DNA of 64,000 nt, taken from contig VSDK01012688.1 in NCBI GenBank assembly GCA_009767595.1, positions 615,557-679,556 of the forward strand. Direction: 5' to 3'. Made by a program: the position numbers and the translations under genes. Of the stretch, positions 33,175 to 43,548 are shown piece by piece; the first letter of the stretch is position 1; each line of letters opens with the position of its first letter. Under the pieces are notes generated by a model, which was given only the letters and a program-made list of their open reading frames with translations, had not been told where the DNA came from and did no database searches. The stretch comes from Symbiodinium kawagutii (Eukaryota; Sar; Dinophyceae; Suessiales; Symbiodiniaceae).

Positions 33175-33970
33175 CGAGATGTTGATCACTCCAATCGCCC
33201 TGGAAAAAACTGCATCTCAAATGACTCAAATGTGGTTCATTGGTCGTGAATGGTCATGAGATGTATGCCAATTTTGGAATGCTTTGAGTCTGTAGTAACA
33301 TGGAAATGTCTCAGGGAAGGGCAGGAGTCTGAACTTCGGATCAAAGTTCAGAAGATTTCCACTTCTGGGGACAAATTCTTTCTGGTAGCTCCCCAAAGGA
33401 TCGCAGCATCGCTAGCGATCTTTTTTTGAGGTAGTTGGATTCATGTAGAATCGATGAAAGGAGTGAGAATTATGACTGGTGTCAACATGCAGTAGTGAAA
33501 CGTAGCCAATCACTTCGCGGAAGTAGCAATAGTTGACAACCATTCGATTGACCATGCCGATGATCCTCTCGCAGGATTCTTTTGTTGCAGTAAACTCTGA
33601 GACTAAACCAACTTTTTGACAGCACATGTGATGTTCGGGATTCCTTGTCGACACCATGCCTTGTTTGAGATGAGGATCTTTTGGTTGATTGATTCATCTT
33701 GTTGGGAAATTTCCGCGCCACCACTGGAGGTATGTGCCTCCACCAGCAGCTTCGACCTTAGTATAGCTCGGGTGGATTTGGTGAGTGGATGATTGTGTCC
33801 ACAGTGATGTGCCCAACTAAATCTGGATGACCACCATTTGTAGAGCGCAGCCTGCCGCCGATGAGCACATTTCAGTAGCAACGCATCTTGCTGACAACTG
33901 GAAGTCATGAATGATGGGGTCAACCAAGGAGATTTATCTATAGTGATTAAACAACTGACGATAATCATGG
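33175..33970. repeat. Dispersed repeat R, copy 1
   Basis: Starts GATGTTGATCACTCCAATCG 90 bp after the USP stop. It shares long stretches with 43549-44090, including CGCCCTGGAAAAAACTGCAT, GCCAATTTTGGAATGCTTTG and GTAGCAATAGTTGACAACC. The copies differ by many substitutions and indels. The extent on the right is approximate. Confidence 0.65.
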
Positions 33971-34211
33971 TTGCTTGGTTGCTTTATGTTACCATTGGGT
34001 GGTCGTGGGGTCGATCATCGTTCACATTGACCCGGTTATGGGGTGGTTGTTGGTTGGTCATGTCACGGATGTCATGGTTGGTTGACCTGTTTTAGGTCAA
34101 GGAGGATTGCAATGGTTGATACACCATGACGATGGTTAAGAACATGGAATCAATGGTTGATAGTGGTTCATGATAGGTTGGTACTATGTTTCATGTTGTT
34201 TGCTCATAAAT

Positions 34212-34300
34212 GGGTGTTTCTCACATTGGGGAAGCCCTAAAATCACCCATTGATATCCATTGATCATCTCAAGTGCGGCTGATTTGGGGGTCCCAAGTAG
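34212..34300. mobile_element. TIR element, family B copy 5 (diverged), abutting an exon
   Basis: Left end GTGTTTCTCACATTGGGG, right end GATTTGGGGGTCCCAAGTAG. The final AG serves as the acceptor context for the exon at 34301. Confidence 0.5.
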
Positions 34301-34413
34301 AGATGACGTCATGACCCCATGGCCAACGGCCACCCTGTTGAGGATCCCCGCTGTGCACCTGACCGGACCCATGGTAGTGGAACGCTTCGAACGCTCTCAG
34401 GAGATGAGCCCAG
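34301..34413 (+). CDS. Exon, unrecognised, flanked by a family-B element
   Basis: After CCCAAGTAG the frame reads DDVMTPWPTATLLRIPAVHL, TGPMVVERFERSQEMSP. It ends before GTAGCG at 34414 in phase 1. The frame also continues a little past the donor (SARRFLLEQWAVDL), so the 3' border is uncertain. The composition is clearly protein-like. Confidence 0.45.
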
Positions 34414-34480
34414 GTAGCGCCAGGAGATTTCTGCTGGAACAGTGGGCAGTTGACCTTACAGGAGTTATCAACCTTGGTCA

Positions 34481-34800
34481 TTAACAGTGGACAGTTGATA
34501 TCAACAGTTGATATTAACAGTTGTTATTAACAGTTGTTGATATTAACAGTTGACATTAACAGTTGTTGATATTAACAGTTGATATTAACAGTTGTTCTTG
34601 ACTGTTGATATTAACAGTTGATATTAACAGTTGTTATTAACAGTTGTTATTAACAGTTGTTATTAAGTGTTGTTATTAACAGTTGACAGTTATAATGTTA
34701 TTTGACAACAGTCAAGGTTTAATTGACAACAGTTATTAATTGTTATTAGCCGTGGTCATTCACAGTTGACAGTTGACATTAACAGTTGACAGTTGACATT
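34481..34800. repeat. Minisatellite of TTGATATTAACAG-type units
   Basis: Irregular tandem array of ATTAACAGTTG with GATATTA and TTGTTA variants over about 320 bp. Units of 11-17 bp are intermixed. Confidence 0.85.
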
Positions 34801-35010
34801 ACAATCAAAATAACCAATGGTAATAGTGCAAAATAATGGTAATGATAATGGTGGTTGGTTTTATGTTTGCTTTGCATTGGTTATCAACCTTGGTCTTTCA
34901 TTTTTTAGTCATCTTAAAAGCAACCTTGGTCTTTCATTTTAGAAGTGTTAAAAACAACCTTGGTCATTCATTTTACATGTGTAGAAAAAACCTTGGTCAT
35001 TCGTTTCATG

Positions 35011-35120
35011 GTTTTCTTAAAATGGGGGAACCCCAAATATGGTTGGTTTATTTATTACTATACGAGGATATATAATAAAGGATAACTTGGGGGGGTGCCT
35101 ATTTTGAGAAACACCCATTT
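35011..35120. mobile_element. TIR element, family B copy 6
   Basis: GGTTTTCTTAAAATGGGGGAACCCC and GGGTGCCTATTTTGAGAAAC around TGGTTTATTTATTACTATACG. Confidence 0.65.
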
Positions 35121-35509
35121 ATGACCTGTGTTATCGACCTGTGTTATCAACTTTGACATACTGTTGAATATTACAGGCTATCAACCATGATTAGTTCATA
35201 TTCATCAAATGTCCCGGGGTTGATGATGGTTGTCAAGCATGATCAACTATGATTTTCCCAGTGGCTATCAGCCATGATCAAGTATGATTATCCCAATAGT
35301 TATCAACCACGATCAAGTATGTATGACTGTCGGTTGGTGGTTTTTATCTCGTTGCGAGTTCAGTCTCTTGGTCAAACTGTGATTTGGCAAAGTTGACCGC
35401 TGCTGAGCTGCTGAACAAACTGCAAGGCTTCATCTGGTCCCAACTGGGCACCCTGTTGTTGCAGACCTTTTTATCGAGGTCAGGAACCAACCCGAAAAAG
35501 TCAAGCTAC

Positions 35510-36357
35510 ACATCAGCAGTTGAACATTCGGCTGATTTCTGGGAGTGGTTCTAATAGAAGTACTGAGTTTGTAGCCAATCCTCTGGTGATTGACCATAAC
35601 GATCCATCAGGATGTATCCATAAATGATGGACAGCGATCCCCGAATTGCATTTTTGTGGGGGCGACCATCACTTGAGTTTTTGGATCCTTCATTCATGAC
35701 CATCCCGTCAAAATAGCAGAAAACGTTGAATTTCGATTACAATGAACCAAATCCCAAGTTGGATTTGGAACTTCTGAACCTCCGAACTGGCACCAAACGG
35801 GGTGCCAAACGGTACCTCGAAGACTTCCAAGTTGAGATCGTCGCAGGAGTGGAACTCCGCCATCACCGCTCCAAGAAGAAGCATCCAGGCGGGCAGCATC
35901 CCAAGTTCCCCAAGGAGATGCATTTTGGGGCTCCACTGTTACTCCAAGGGTCTAAGGCTCAGGATGACCGCTAAGGGATCAATGACGGATTGATGGCTTG
36001 ATCAATTTCTGCAGCAAATCTGATCAGTTACAAGCTTCACCGACTACTTGGACGAGGATCGTTTCGGGTGGTGTCCCAATGTGTGATCCTAGCCATCAAC
36101 AAACATTTTGGACAATTGGGTGATGAACTTCCCAACAGCTGACAGTCTTTGTTCGTCTTGGTCCTCTGAACCGTAGCCTCTGAAGCATGGACAAGTAGAG
36201 GGGTACCCCACAGCTGAAATCTGCTGTACTCAGCGACTCGAATCATTTTAAGCAAACCGGCCCGTGGACACCGCCAGGCTCTCTCCAGAGGACCCAGGCG
36301 CGGAGAAGCTTCTGTTGAGATCACCAACACTTGGGGGCTCAAGAGCTCGGGCTTCAA
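35510..36357 (-). CDS. Minus-strand coding-like tract, strand not certain
   Basis: On the - strand, 36357-36040 reads PRLGPLERAWRCPRAGLLKM then IRVAEYSRFQLWGTPLLVHA. 35720-35560 reads GRPHKNAIRGSLSIIYGYIL then MDRYGQSPEDWLQTQYFY. The two lie in different frames with stops between, so they could be exons or a decayed retroelement. A + frame at 35726-35971 (RYLEDFQVEIVAGVELRHHR) is also protein-like and overlaps. This is the only place where a minus-strand gene looks possible. Confidence 0.3.
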
Positions 36358-36429
36358 ACAGCGAGGTTTACGATGAAATTTGAGGGTTTCTCATTGGAAA
36401 GAGAGGTTGTAAGGATCCATGGTTAATAA

Positions 36430-36656
36430 GGATCAACCATGGTTTACACATTTGGAACCCAGGGCGATCCGAGTATATTCTGGATATCATGTGGCGTTCG
36501 GCTTTTTCATGGTCCAAGGACAGAAATTGTCATCATTGGTGACCGGAGCATCCGACATGAATCCAAGGGAATGACAAGTGATGATAATTGCTGCTGTTTT
36601 GATCCTGGGTCTACCACCTCAGATGATTTATCGTGGATACCGTTGTACATCGAAAT
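36430..36656 (+). CDS. Coding-like tract ending at a family-B element
   Basis: The + frame reads VYTFGTQGDPSIFWISCGVR, GPRTEIVIIGDRSIRHESKG and GSTTSDDLSWIPLYIEM. It then enters the family-B element, whose first bases GTTGTTTCTC could be a donor. The left border is unknown. No family is recognised. Confidence 0.35.
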
Positions 36657-36757
36657 GGTTGTTTCTCAAAATAGGGGTACCCAAAAATGGTGTTTCTTTA
36701 AACATGACCATTAATGGATGATTTGGGGGGTACCCTATTTTCAGAAACCACCAAATG
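36657..36757. mobile_element. TIR element, family B copy 7
   Basis: GTTGTTTCTCAAAATAGGGG and GGGTACCCTATTTTCAGAAACC are inverted ends, with CATTAATGGATGATTTGGGG in the centre. Confidence 0.75.
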
Positions 36758-37013
36758 GTTCATGGTGATAATCATAGCGAATCCTGTTGCAGAACCCCAG
36801 GAAATATGGATAAATCTTACGATAGCAAATATATGGCTCGTATCTAACTGGGACTTCCAGCTCTTGTGACTAACTTATTACCCGCCATCCACCATCCCCG
36901 CGTCCATCCTAAACCACACATTCAACATGATCCAACGATTGTTGATATTCCAGCCAATAAACCAGCCGTAGATTGATACTGTTCATCATCATATATGCTC
37001 GATATAACCACAT

Positions 37014-37116
37014 GGGGTTCTCGAAATTAGGCACCCCAAGAAATTGCTGGTTCGATACTATAAATGACTCAGATTGGATGATTTTGGGGAACGATATTGT
37101 TGAGAAACACCATATT
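37014..37116. mobile_element. TIR element, family B copy 8
   Basis: GGGGTTCTCGAAATTAGGCACC and GGGAACGATATTGTTGAGAAAC with CTATAAATGACTCAGATTGG between. It is the first of three copies within 450 bp. Confidence 0.65.
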
Positions 37117-37199
37117 CTTTAGCGCGTAAGCATATAAACCAACCAATAAACCAGTCATCGTTCAATACTGTCCATTATCATATGTTGTTGATAGAACCA

Positions 37200-37326
37200 T
37201 ATTCTTCAGCACATATTCGTATGGGAGTTTCTCAAAATAGGGCCCCCCCTAAATCATCAATGTTCAATCATTTCAAGTCAGAAAGCAATAATTTTTGGGC
37301 ACCCCTATGGCTTGACAAACCACCAT
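37200..37326. mobile_element. TIR element, family B copy 9
   Basis: GGAGTTTCTCAAAATAGGGC and GGCACCCCTATGGCTTGACAAACC flank a diverged centre. Confidence 0.65.
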
Positions 37327-37387
37327 ATAGTAGTTGTTTGACTCTTATTGTTGGTTGTTATTCCCTATTGGTAAGCATAATAAACCA

Positions 37388-37470
37388 CCATAGAGTTGGT
37401 TATTTGTGGTGATCAATCATTATTTACCAGCATTTTTGGGGTACCTCTATGGTTTGAGAAAGCACCGGAT
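37388..37470. mobile_element. TIR element, family B copy 10 (diverged)
   Basis: The right end GGGGTACCTCTATGGTTTGAGAAAGC is clear. The left end is reduced to ACCATAGAGTTGG. Confidence 0.45.
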
Positions 37471-37586
37471 ATCTCCAGCAGCGGTGACCATCCTCAGGTC
37501 CACCGCGGGAGATCGGTGGTGCCCAGGTCGCCCAGGTGCGGGGGGAAAATGGTGGCGGCTGGGAGGGGTGAAGCCATCATTGATGA
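37471..37586 (+). CDS. Exon-like GC island before a GTGAGT donor
   Basis: A GC-rich block directly right of a family-B end and directly left of a strong GTGAGT donor at 37587. Two + frames are open: GRSVVPRSPRCGGKMVAAGR...GEAIIDE and SPAAVTILRSTAGDRWCPGR. The island is probably an exon, but the frame is undecided. Confidence 0.35.
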
Positions 37587-38246
37587 GTGAGTGTTTTTAC
37601 TGGTGGTATGGCTGAATCATGCTTGATGATCTTGGCTAAGAATTGTGAACAGTAAATGGTGTTAGTCAATGATGGTCAAACATGAAGGATCATGTCAAAT
37701 GGCTATGGTCAATGCGCCTGATGCTGTCCTAACGAGATTTGAAGAACCACCATCATCAACAAAGAAAACCAGGGAAACACCATGCAAGAATGGGTGGTTC
37801 AATCAAGATCAAACCGTTAGTTGAAGCAAGGTAATGTTTTGATGACAATGGTGGATCCACATTGGACTACCCGCACATTTCCCCACTTTACAAGCTCAAT
37901 AGCAGTGATGAGTTACCATCACACATAAGGGTTTATCAATGTGAATTTGCCACCCACCATCGATTCAACCCTCATAAATCACCACTAAACCATCAGTTTT
38001 ACCATAAATACACATTATGAACATCTATTAGGCCATTTTCAAACCCTTGACCATTGTTGAACCACTTTTGAACCATCCATTTAGCCATTGCACGTCCACC
38101 ACCCCTGGCGGGAACTCCAAACCGTTCCACTGTTCGTGTTGCTTCAGGTGCCTCCTTTGCCTCTCCGGCCAGTGCCTGAACTGCCGTCACTGGGCCGTCG
38201 GAAGAGTGACCAACACATCCCAGGAATGGCTGGTTGTAACCATTGA

Positions 38247-38342
38247 CTGGTTGGTGGTTTCATTCACGTTTTGATTATTTTCCCTAGGAATCATTAACAT
38301 GGTTGGTTGACTAATCTTTTTCAAAGGGCTGGTTACAACCAT
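38247..38342. mobile_element. TIR element, family A copy 5
   Basis: CTGGTTGGTGGTTTCATTC at the left; the right end reads AAAGGGCTGGTTACAACC. The centre ACATGGTTGGTTGACTAAT is typical. The words GGCTGGTTGTAACCATT and GGCTGGTTACAACCATT flank it like a long duplication. Confidence 0.65.
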
Positions 38343-38730
38343 TAATCATGGTTAATGAGTTGACCTAGTTGTTTGGTCTCACTACGTTCCCCCTACAACA
38401 GCCTGGGGTGTACAGAGGTGGATGGTCCGCAAGCTTGCCGCGTTAATGAGTGGGGATAGTAACCAAAAAAAGGATCAATGAGGATTGATTATAAGGATTA
38501 GGGGTTAGGAGATCAACCATTCAGACCATTCATTGAAGATATGTTTGTTTTGGGACTGATAAGGTTTAACCATGATTGATCTTGTTCCCATATACCAGTT
38601 TCAATCAATATTGAAGCTTGTTCCCATCTACCAAAACCAACTTCTCCAAAAGACTTCGTTGACATTTTGAGCATTCACAATCGTAACCACTAGCTTAAGC
38701 ATTACGAGGATTCACCATTTACTAGTGATT

Positions 38731-38872
38731 CATATGGCAGTGAGTCAAAACCCTTAGTCCCCTTGGTTCCCCTATCATTAACCAGCACGTTTTCCTTATT
38801 GTTGGTTGGTCACTATCCCCAGTAGCTGGTTGGTTAACTGCTTGACCCAACTCGCCATATACTGTTCTGGTG
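38731..38872. mobile_element. TIR element, family C copy 5 (reverse orientation)
   Basis: ATATGGCAGTGAGTCAAAACC and GCTTGACCCAACTCGCCATAT are inverted ends. Confidence 0.65.
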
Positions 38873-38877
38873 CGGAG

Positions 38878-38931
38878 GGGGACGCCATGATTGCGCAGTC
38901 CCTGGCATCAAAGTCCAGGGCCGAAAAATGG
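38878..38931 (+). CDS. Short helical-repeat-like exon
   Basis: After GTGCGGAG the frame reads GDAMIAQSLASKSRAEKW up to a GT at 38932. It begins five bases after a family-C element. The D-x-x-x-x-A-x-x-L-A pattern resembles the repeat exons at 41793, 43155 and 56773. Confidence 0.35.
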
Positions 38932-38934
38932 GTC

Positions 38935-40060
38935 GCTTCCCCATGGCCTTGGGGGTTGCTGTAGCAATGGATGAACCAGCTAACCAGGTAGGTTGTCCAA
39001 AGTTGCCCCCATCATTGGAAGTTACAATACATTGATTCCTGAGTATTCACCAGCTCATTAAACCGTGATGAATCAACCCATAGGTCAGGGGTGCACATGA
39101 TTCAGGAGCAAATGCTGAGGAGTACATCCTGCATTTCGTTGGCATAATGAGTGAACCTTGCTCATGCGCCACGGACCGTTTTTGACAGACATCATTCATC
39201 GTTGTCAACCAGGATCGAATATACCGACCGCGAAGTGACGCAGTGGTGTTGATTAGTTATTAGCCATGATCAACCATTACTGACCAGCAACAAGCATTCA
39301 CCATTCTCAATCCTTTTGAAGCTTCAGTATATAACTCTCCCTCAGTGTACAACATTAAGCGCTTTCGAAATCTATTGACCATCATCAATGCTAGTTAGCA
39401 ACCGGGATATCATTCACATGAATTTTTTCCCATGTTTAAGCATCACTAGTAATACTTGTTAATGGACGTTGCTAGCCGCTATATATTGGGCATTCTTGGT
39501 CACCATCAACATACTAACATACTACCATTATGGACATTACTAATGACCATGGTGAACAAAGACTCATAAACGCATAAACGGTGCACATTATTCACTACAG
39601 TTATCAACATCACTGGAAACTACTAGCCATGATCCACCATTCCGCATTGTGAGTAATGTTAAGCCTGAACTATTGTTGGCGTTCATTACCATTGTTATCG
39701 GAAACATTCGGAAACTATTCACCATCATGGATGATTGTTGGTAGTGCTAAGCATTGTTAGCGCCTATTGCATCCTATTACTAGAAATTGTCGGAAAGTAT
39801 TAATCGTCATCAAACATTATTACTATCATTTACTATCAACCATTCTGTCGATGCTAATTACCCCTCTGAACGGAACTTCCTAACCATCATTAACCATGCT
39901 TACCAGCGCAAACCATTGTTGACGGTTATTTCAACCCTTGTTGATGAAAATGACGTTGTCAGAAATGGTCAACCGCTGTTGACATGATCTACACACATAT
40001 ATATAGCGTATATACCCTCGGGGCCCCAGGTTCACCGATGAGGTTAACAGGTCGGGTGAG
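38935..40060. other. No secure gene; ATTAACCAT-type low-complexity DNA
   Basis: About 1.1 kb of degenerate CCATCATTAACCA words with no TIR element and no splice-supported frame. Confidence 0.45.
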
Positions 40061-40263
40061 GTTGGGGTGGGGTGGGGTGGGGTGGGGCATGTTAACGTTC
40101 GCTGCAGGTCTACGTTGAGGTGGATGTGACGTTGATGCTACGTTGAGGTTGAGGTGGATGTCACGTTGATGCTACGTTGAGGTTGAGGTGGATGTCACGT
40201 TGATGCTACGTTGAGGTTGAGGTGGATGTCACGTTGATGCTACGTTGAGGTTGAGGTGGATGT
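40061..40263. repeat. GGGGT run and 34-bp minisatellite running into a gap
   Basis: (GGGGT)n occupies 40061-40087. Then a unit starting GATGCTACGTTGAGG recurs at 40134, 40168, 40202 and 40236, exactly 34 bp apart, and enters the gap at 40264. The array is probably longer than assembled. Confidence 0.9.
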
Positions 40264-40501
40264 NNNNNNNNNNNNNNNNNNNNNNNNNNNNNNNNNNNNN
40301 NNNNNNNNNNNNNNNNNNNNNNNNNNNNNNNNNNNNNNNNNNNNNNNNNNNNNNNNNNNNNNNNNNNNNNNNNNNNNNNNNNNNNNNNNNNNNNNNNNNN
40401 NNNNNNNNNNNNNNNNNNNNNNNNNNNNNNNNNNNNNNNNNNNNNNNNNNNNNNNNNNNNNNNNNNNNNNNNNNNNNNNNNNNNNNNNNNNNNNNNNNNN
40501 N
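40264..40501. other. Assembly gap (238 N)
   Basis: A run of Ns directly following the 34-bp tandem array. The true length may differ because the array is collapsible. Confidence 0.98.
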
Positions 40502-40809
40502 AGATCGACCTCTTGAGAAACCTTGCGAAGCAAGGGTGTGCTCGGGAAAGTCGTCTAGGGTTCACGGTGGTGGGAGGTGACAACGTTGCTGAATCAATCG
40601 CTTCCATTACCAAGCGTCAGCTTCGTAGACATGGTCTGCAGTCTGTCACCAATGACAAAGTGGAACATAGGAACGTGCTGGCCGTCCACCACTTGAACAA
40701 ACGACCCGGATTGCAAACCGTGTTGACTGCTCTGAAAAAATTCAGAGAGTTGTCCATGAAAAGTTTGCGTCCCCCGACACAAGTTTTTGACTCAGCTTTG
40801 TGGCAATGA
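40502..40809 (+). CDS. C-terminal part of an unrecognised protein, cut by the gap
   Basis: The frame is open from the gap edge (IDLLRNLAKQGCARESRLGF) through TVVGGDNVAESIASITKRQL and KRPGLQTVLTALKKFRELSM to a TGA at 40807-40809. It is a 100-codon, helix-rich basic segment with no stop and consistent codon character. The upstream part is lost in the gap. Unrecognised. Confidence 0.45.
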
Positions 40810-41043
40810 TGGAAAGGAGAAAAAAACCTGACTCACAGCACTTTGCATTTTTGTCCACGCTACGAAATGCTGTAAATACCATGATATTATAGCCCACGTG
40901 CATTTTGACTGAGAATTCCCAATGAATTCTGCTAGTTTTTTCTTATGACATGACATGCACACATGAAAAACATGCTCAAAACCCACACGAAACGCAAATT
41001 TGCATTCGGAGCGTCAAAGAAAGAACATGTATGTTGATGCACT

Positions 41044-41076
41044 TGCGCGGGATGAAATCCAAATTCATCCCGCGCA
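41044..41076. other. Perfect GC-rich hairpin
   Basis: TGCGCGGGATGAA at 41044-41056 is exactly complementary to TTCATCCCGCGCA at 41064-41076, leaving a 7-nt loop. No T-run follows, so it does not look like a classical terminator. Confidence 0.75.
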
Positions 41077-41569
41077 GGGCTATTTTGCACAACAACATAT
41101 GTTATGAAAAACTCGCGTTTCGCCTCAGCGAAAACGTCATTTTGCAGAAATCATCTTGCATCAGTTGCTGCCATATCGGTGAACCTAGGGCCCCGAGCGT
41201 ATATATATATATATATATATATCAACATTACCTGACGCTATCAACAACCATCAATCGTTTTTGATCATGTGAAACATGGGTAATGGCCCTTCCCATTGTG
41301 AATGAACATCAGAATGATAGACATGTTTGACAAATTTAACAACTATCAGCCAGTGTTGGTATTAAATCATTGTCAACGTGATTTTTTTCATGAACCCATA
41401 TTACTACTAAGCAGCTTAACCCATTATTAACTTTGATTCTTAGGATTCATCCTCAGGCTGAATGTATTAACCAGATTATCAATCGATAGATAAATAAATG
41501 AATAAATAAATAAACACATATTACCAGCTGAAACTCAGGCTTACTAACCAGCTTAACCCATACGTGTGT

Positions 41570-41672
41570 TTCTCAAAATAGGGGATCTCTAAAAATGGTC
41601 GTCTAATATGAATCATTTATAGTAGTAAACCCATCATTTTTAGGGGTCCCCTATGGCTTTAGAAACCCCATG
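41570..41672. mobile_element. TIR element, family B copy 11
   Basis: GTGTTTCTCAAAATAGGGGAT and GGGTCCCCTATGGCTTTAGAAACCC around ATATGAATCATTTATAGTAG. Confidence 0.7.
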
Positions 41673-41792
41673 TGCTGATAGCATATATGATGATGAACAG
41701 TATCAATCTACGGATGGTTTATTGGTAAACCCAGCTTAACCCATATCAATACCAAGCAGTTGAACCACCTTGCGGCCTTCATGGCTGCCCAG

Positions 41793-41848
41793 GACGCCCG
41801 TAGAGCAGTGGCGTGCGCCGTCGGAGGCCTGGGCCCTGACTGGCGCTG
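41793..41848 (+). CDS. Short helical-repeat-like exon
   Basis: After GGCTGCCCAG the frame reads DARRAVACAVGGLGPDWR and ends at a GT (41849) in phase 2. The pattern D-A-x-x-A-V-x-x-A-x-x-x-L-G aligns with DAANALDALGRL at 56773 and DVVGCCSGLGRL at 58651. One other frame is open. Confidence 0.4.
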
Positions 41849-42140
41849 GTGGTTAAGGAGCCCGATATGATTGGGGTTATGACCATTGGAACAAAGGTTA
41901 CTAATGGGGTCATTAATAGATGGTGATGACCATGGGAGGTTACTAATGGTTATATTTTATAATGACCATTATTTATTCCAATCCTGGGTTGTTACTAATG
42001 GGGAAGTGTGGGGAATAAATGGTCAAAGAGCATTGGGTTGGTGGTTTCAGAAGGGTTTTATAGGGGTTATAACTTGTAACCATTAAGTATGGTTAATGAT
42101 AGGGGAAAATCACCAGCAATACTTATGGTGTAACAACCAG

Positions 42141-42246
42141 CTGGTTGGTGGTTCGATTGATATTGTCTACTTTCCCACTTATATTAACAAATTATTGCTT
42201 GCTTGACAAGCATATCGTTCACAGGGATCATTCAACCAGCAACCAG
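42141..42246. mobile_element. TIR element, family A copy 6
   Basis: CTGGTTGGTGGTTCGATTG at the left and TTCAACCAGCAACCAG at the right. The internal GGTTGGTTG is diverged to TTGCTTGCTTG. Confidence 0.6.
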
Positions 42247-42863
42247 CTTGGGTTTCACCATCAGTCACCATCAAGCAGTGCTAGCGCCAGGATGATTGAA
42301 AATGATTCAACCATCGTTAGCCACCATTGACCATGATAAAACCGCAAAATTGGGAGTCTCCTGGTTCACTTGCGCCACAGTACTCGCCTAAAAAACGCGG
42401 CTGCGTTTTTCCTCTGCACAGTGCGTGACTGAAGAAACTCAGCAACACCAGTGTTGCAACACCGCGTCCGGGCATTGCTCTCACGTGTTGAAATGCACAG
42501 TCGGTGTTCTACACAACAGCTTCATACAGTAGGCGTTTTTGTCTGCCCCAAATCAAGGACCTTTTGCGCAAGCAAAGGGCCCATTTTTTCACAATGTAAC
42601 TTCAAAGCATCGTTTCGAGTTAGTTCCGGAGTATCACCTGGAAAATGTTGATACTCTGGAACCAACAAAAACGCCAAGAAACACCAAGACCAAAACATTG
42701 TAATCCATCTTAAGAAACACGTCGACCAAAGGGCATGGCCAGCTGATTCCAAAGATCTGGCATTTTTCAGCAGAAGCAGCGTTGCCTTGGAAAGCTTGTG
42801 CTGCCATGGTTGTTGGTACCAGCAATTTCTGCCCCAGCAGTGTGGGGATGCTAACAACGTTAG

Positions 42864-42958
42864 CTGGTTGATGGTTTGAAACACGTTGTACTGTCACCAT
42901 TAGAGATGGTTGGTTGATTGGCCGCACATGTTTCATAGGGGTTGAAACCACCAACCAG
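42864..42958. mobile_element. TIR element, family A copy 7
   Basis: CTGGTTGATGGTTTGAAAC and GGGGTTGAAACCACCAACCAG are inverted ends around AGATGGTTGGTTGATTGG. Confidence 0.75.
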
Positions 42959-43154
42959 ATAAACTGCCTTAGAAAGGTTGATCTTTGTGAATCTGCTAGG
43001 AGAGGTGAACATTTGTGAGAATCCCAGGAAAAGCGTTTTTCTCCTGGCCACTTTCGGGATGTGGACAGCTGAGGTGCCGTGGCTGTGCATCTTTGACCAA
43101 GCCATTGGTTTTTTCTTGGGGGTCTGTTGCATGGGGTGATCCAATTTTTTCGAG

Positions 43155-43247
43155 CCGGCCGTCGCAATTTTTGGGTCCTTGGAGTCTGTGCTGCAAACAT
43201 TGGCGTGCCTGGAAAGCCAGCATCATTTGTGGGGGATCGCCAAGTTG
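43155..43247 (+). CDS. Helical-repeat exon 1 of a four-exon chain
   Basis: After TTTTCGAG, 31 codons read PAVAIFGSLESVLQTLACLE then SQHHLWGIAKL, in phase 0 at both ends. The exon stops exactly at GTTGGG, the left terminus of a family-A element. The Leu/Ala-spaced helix pairs resemble heptatricopeptide or FASTK-type repeats. Its phase fits the exon at 43476. Confidence 0.5.
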
Positions 43248-43395
43248 GTTGGGTGGTTTCAATCATTTTTTTGTTTTCACCGATATTTGTGAAGACATTT
43301 TCAAACATTTTCTGGTGGGTTGATTGGTTGGTTGGTTGGTTAGTTAGTTAGTTAGTTTGTCAATTTATTCTGATTTTTCATATTGGTTCAACCAG
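43245..43395. mobile_element. TIR element, family A copy 8, starting at an exon edge
   Basis: Left TTGGTTGGGTGGTTTCAATC, right ATTGGTTCAACCAG. The interior is expanded by (GGTTG)n and (TTAG)n near 43320-43350. The GT of its left end is the donor of the exon ending at 43247. Confidence 0.65.
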
Positions 43396-43475
43396 GAACC
43401 TGGCAAGAGATCCCTGCCACTGGATCTCCACTTGGTTCTCAGTGCTCAGTTTCAACAGTGACTCGTGGTTCACAG

Positions 43476-43541
43476 GTGTTGCCTCCACCTGCGCCACCGG
43501 GCGACTTGGTGGCTGCTGAGGCGCTAGCTTTGGGAAAGGGG
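43476..43541 (+). CDS. Helical-repeat exon 2 of the chain
   Basis: After GGTTCACAG, 22 codons read VLPPPAPPGDLVAAEALALG then KG, in phase 0, ending at GTGAAC (43542). The PPP-A-PP lead followed by an Ala/Leu helix is typical of repeat proteins that bind organelle RNA. The frame remains open a little further into dispersed repeat R. Confidence 0.45.
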
Positions 43542-43548
43542 GTGAACC

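Noticed and set aside
34481..34800. CRISPR-like regularity of ATTAACAGTTG units
   Set aside because: Units are short, variable in length and without unique spacers. It is a minisatellite in eukaryotic DNA.
40206..40613. Open frames spanning the N run
   Set aside because: The central part is unknown bases. Only the right-hand frame from 40502 is kept.
42634..43308. A 224-codon minus-strand open frame
   Set aside because: It reads straight through a family-A element, and the plus strand at 43155-43247 gives a better exon ending exactly at another element. Part of it (PTLLGQKLLVPTTMAAQAF) is protein-like but unsupported.
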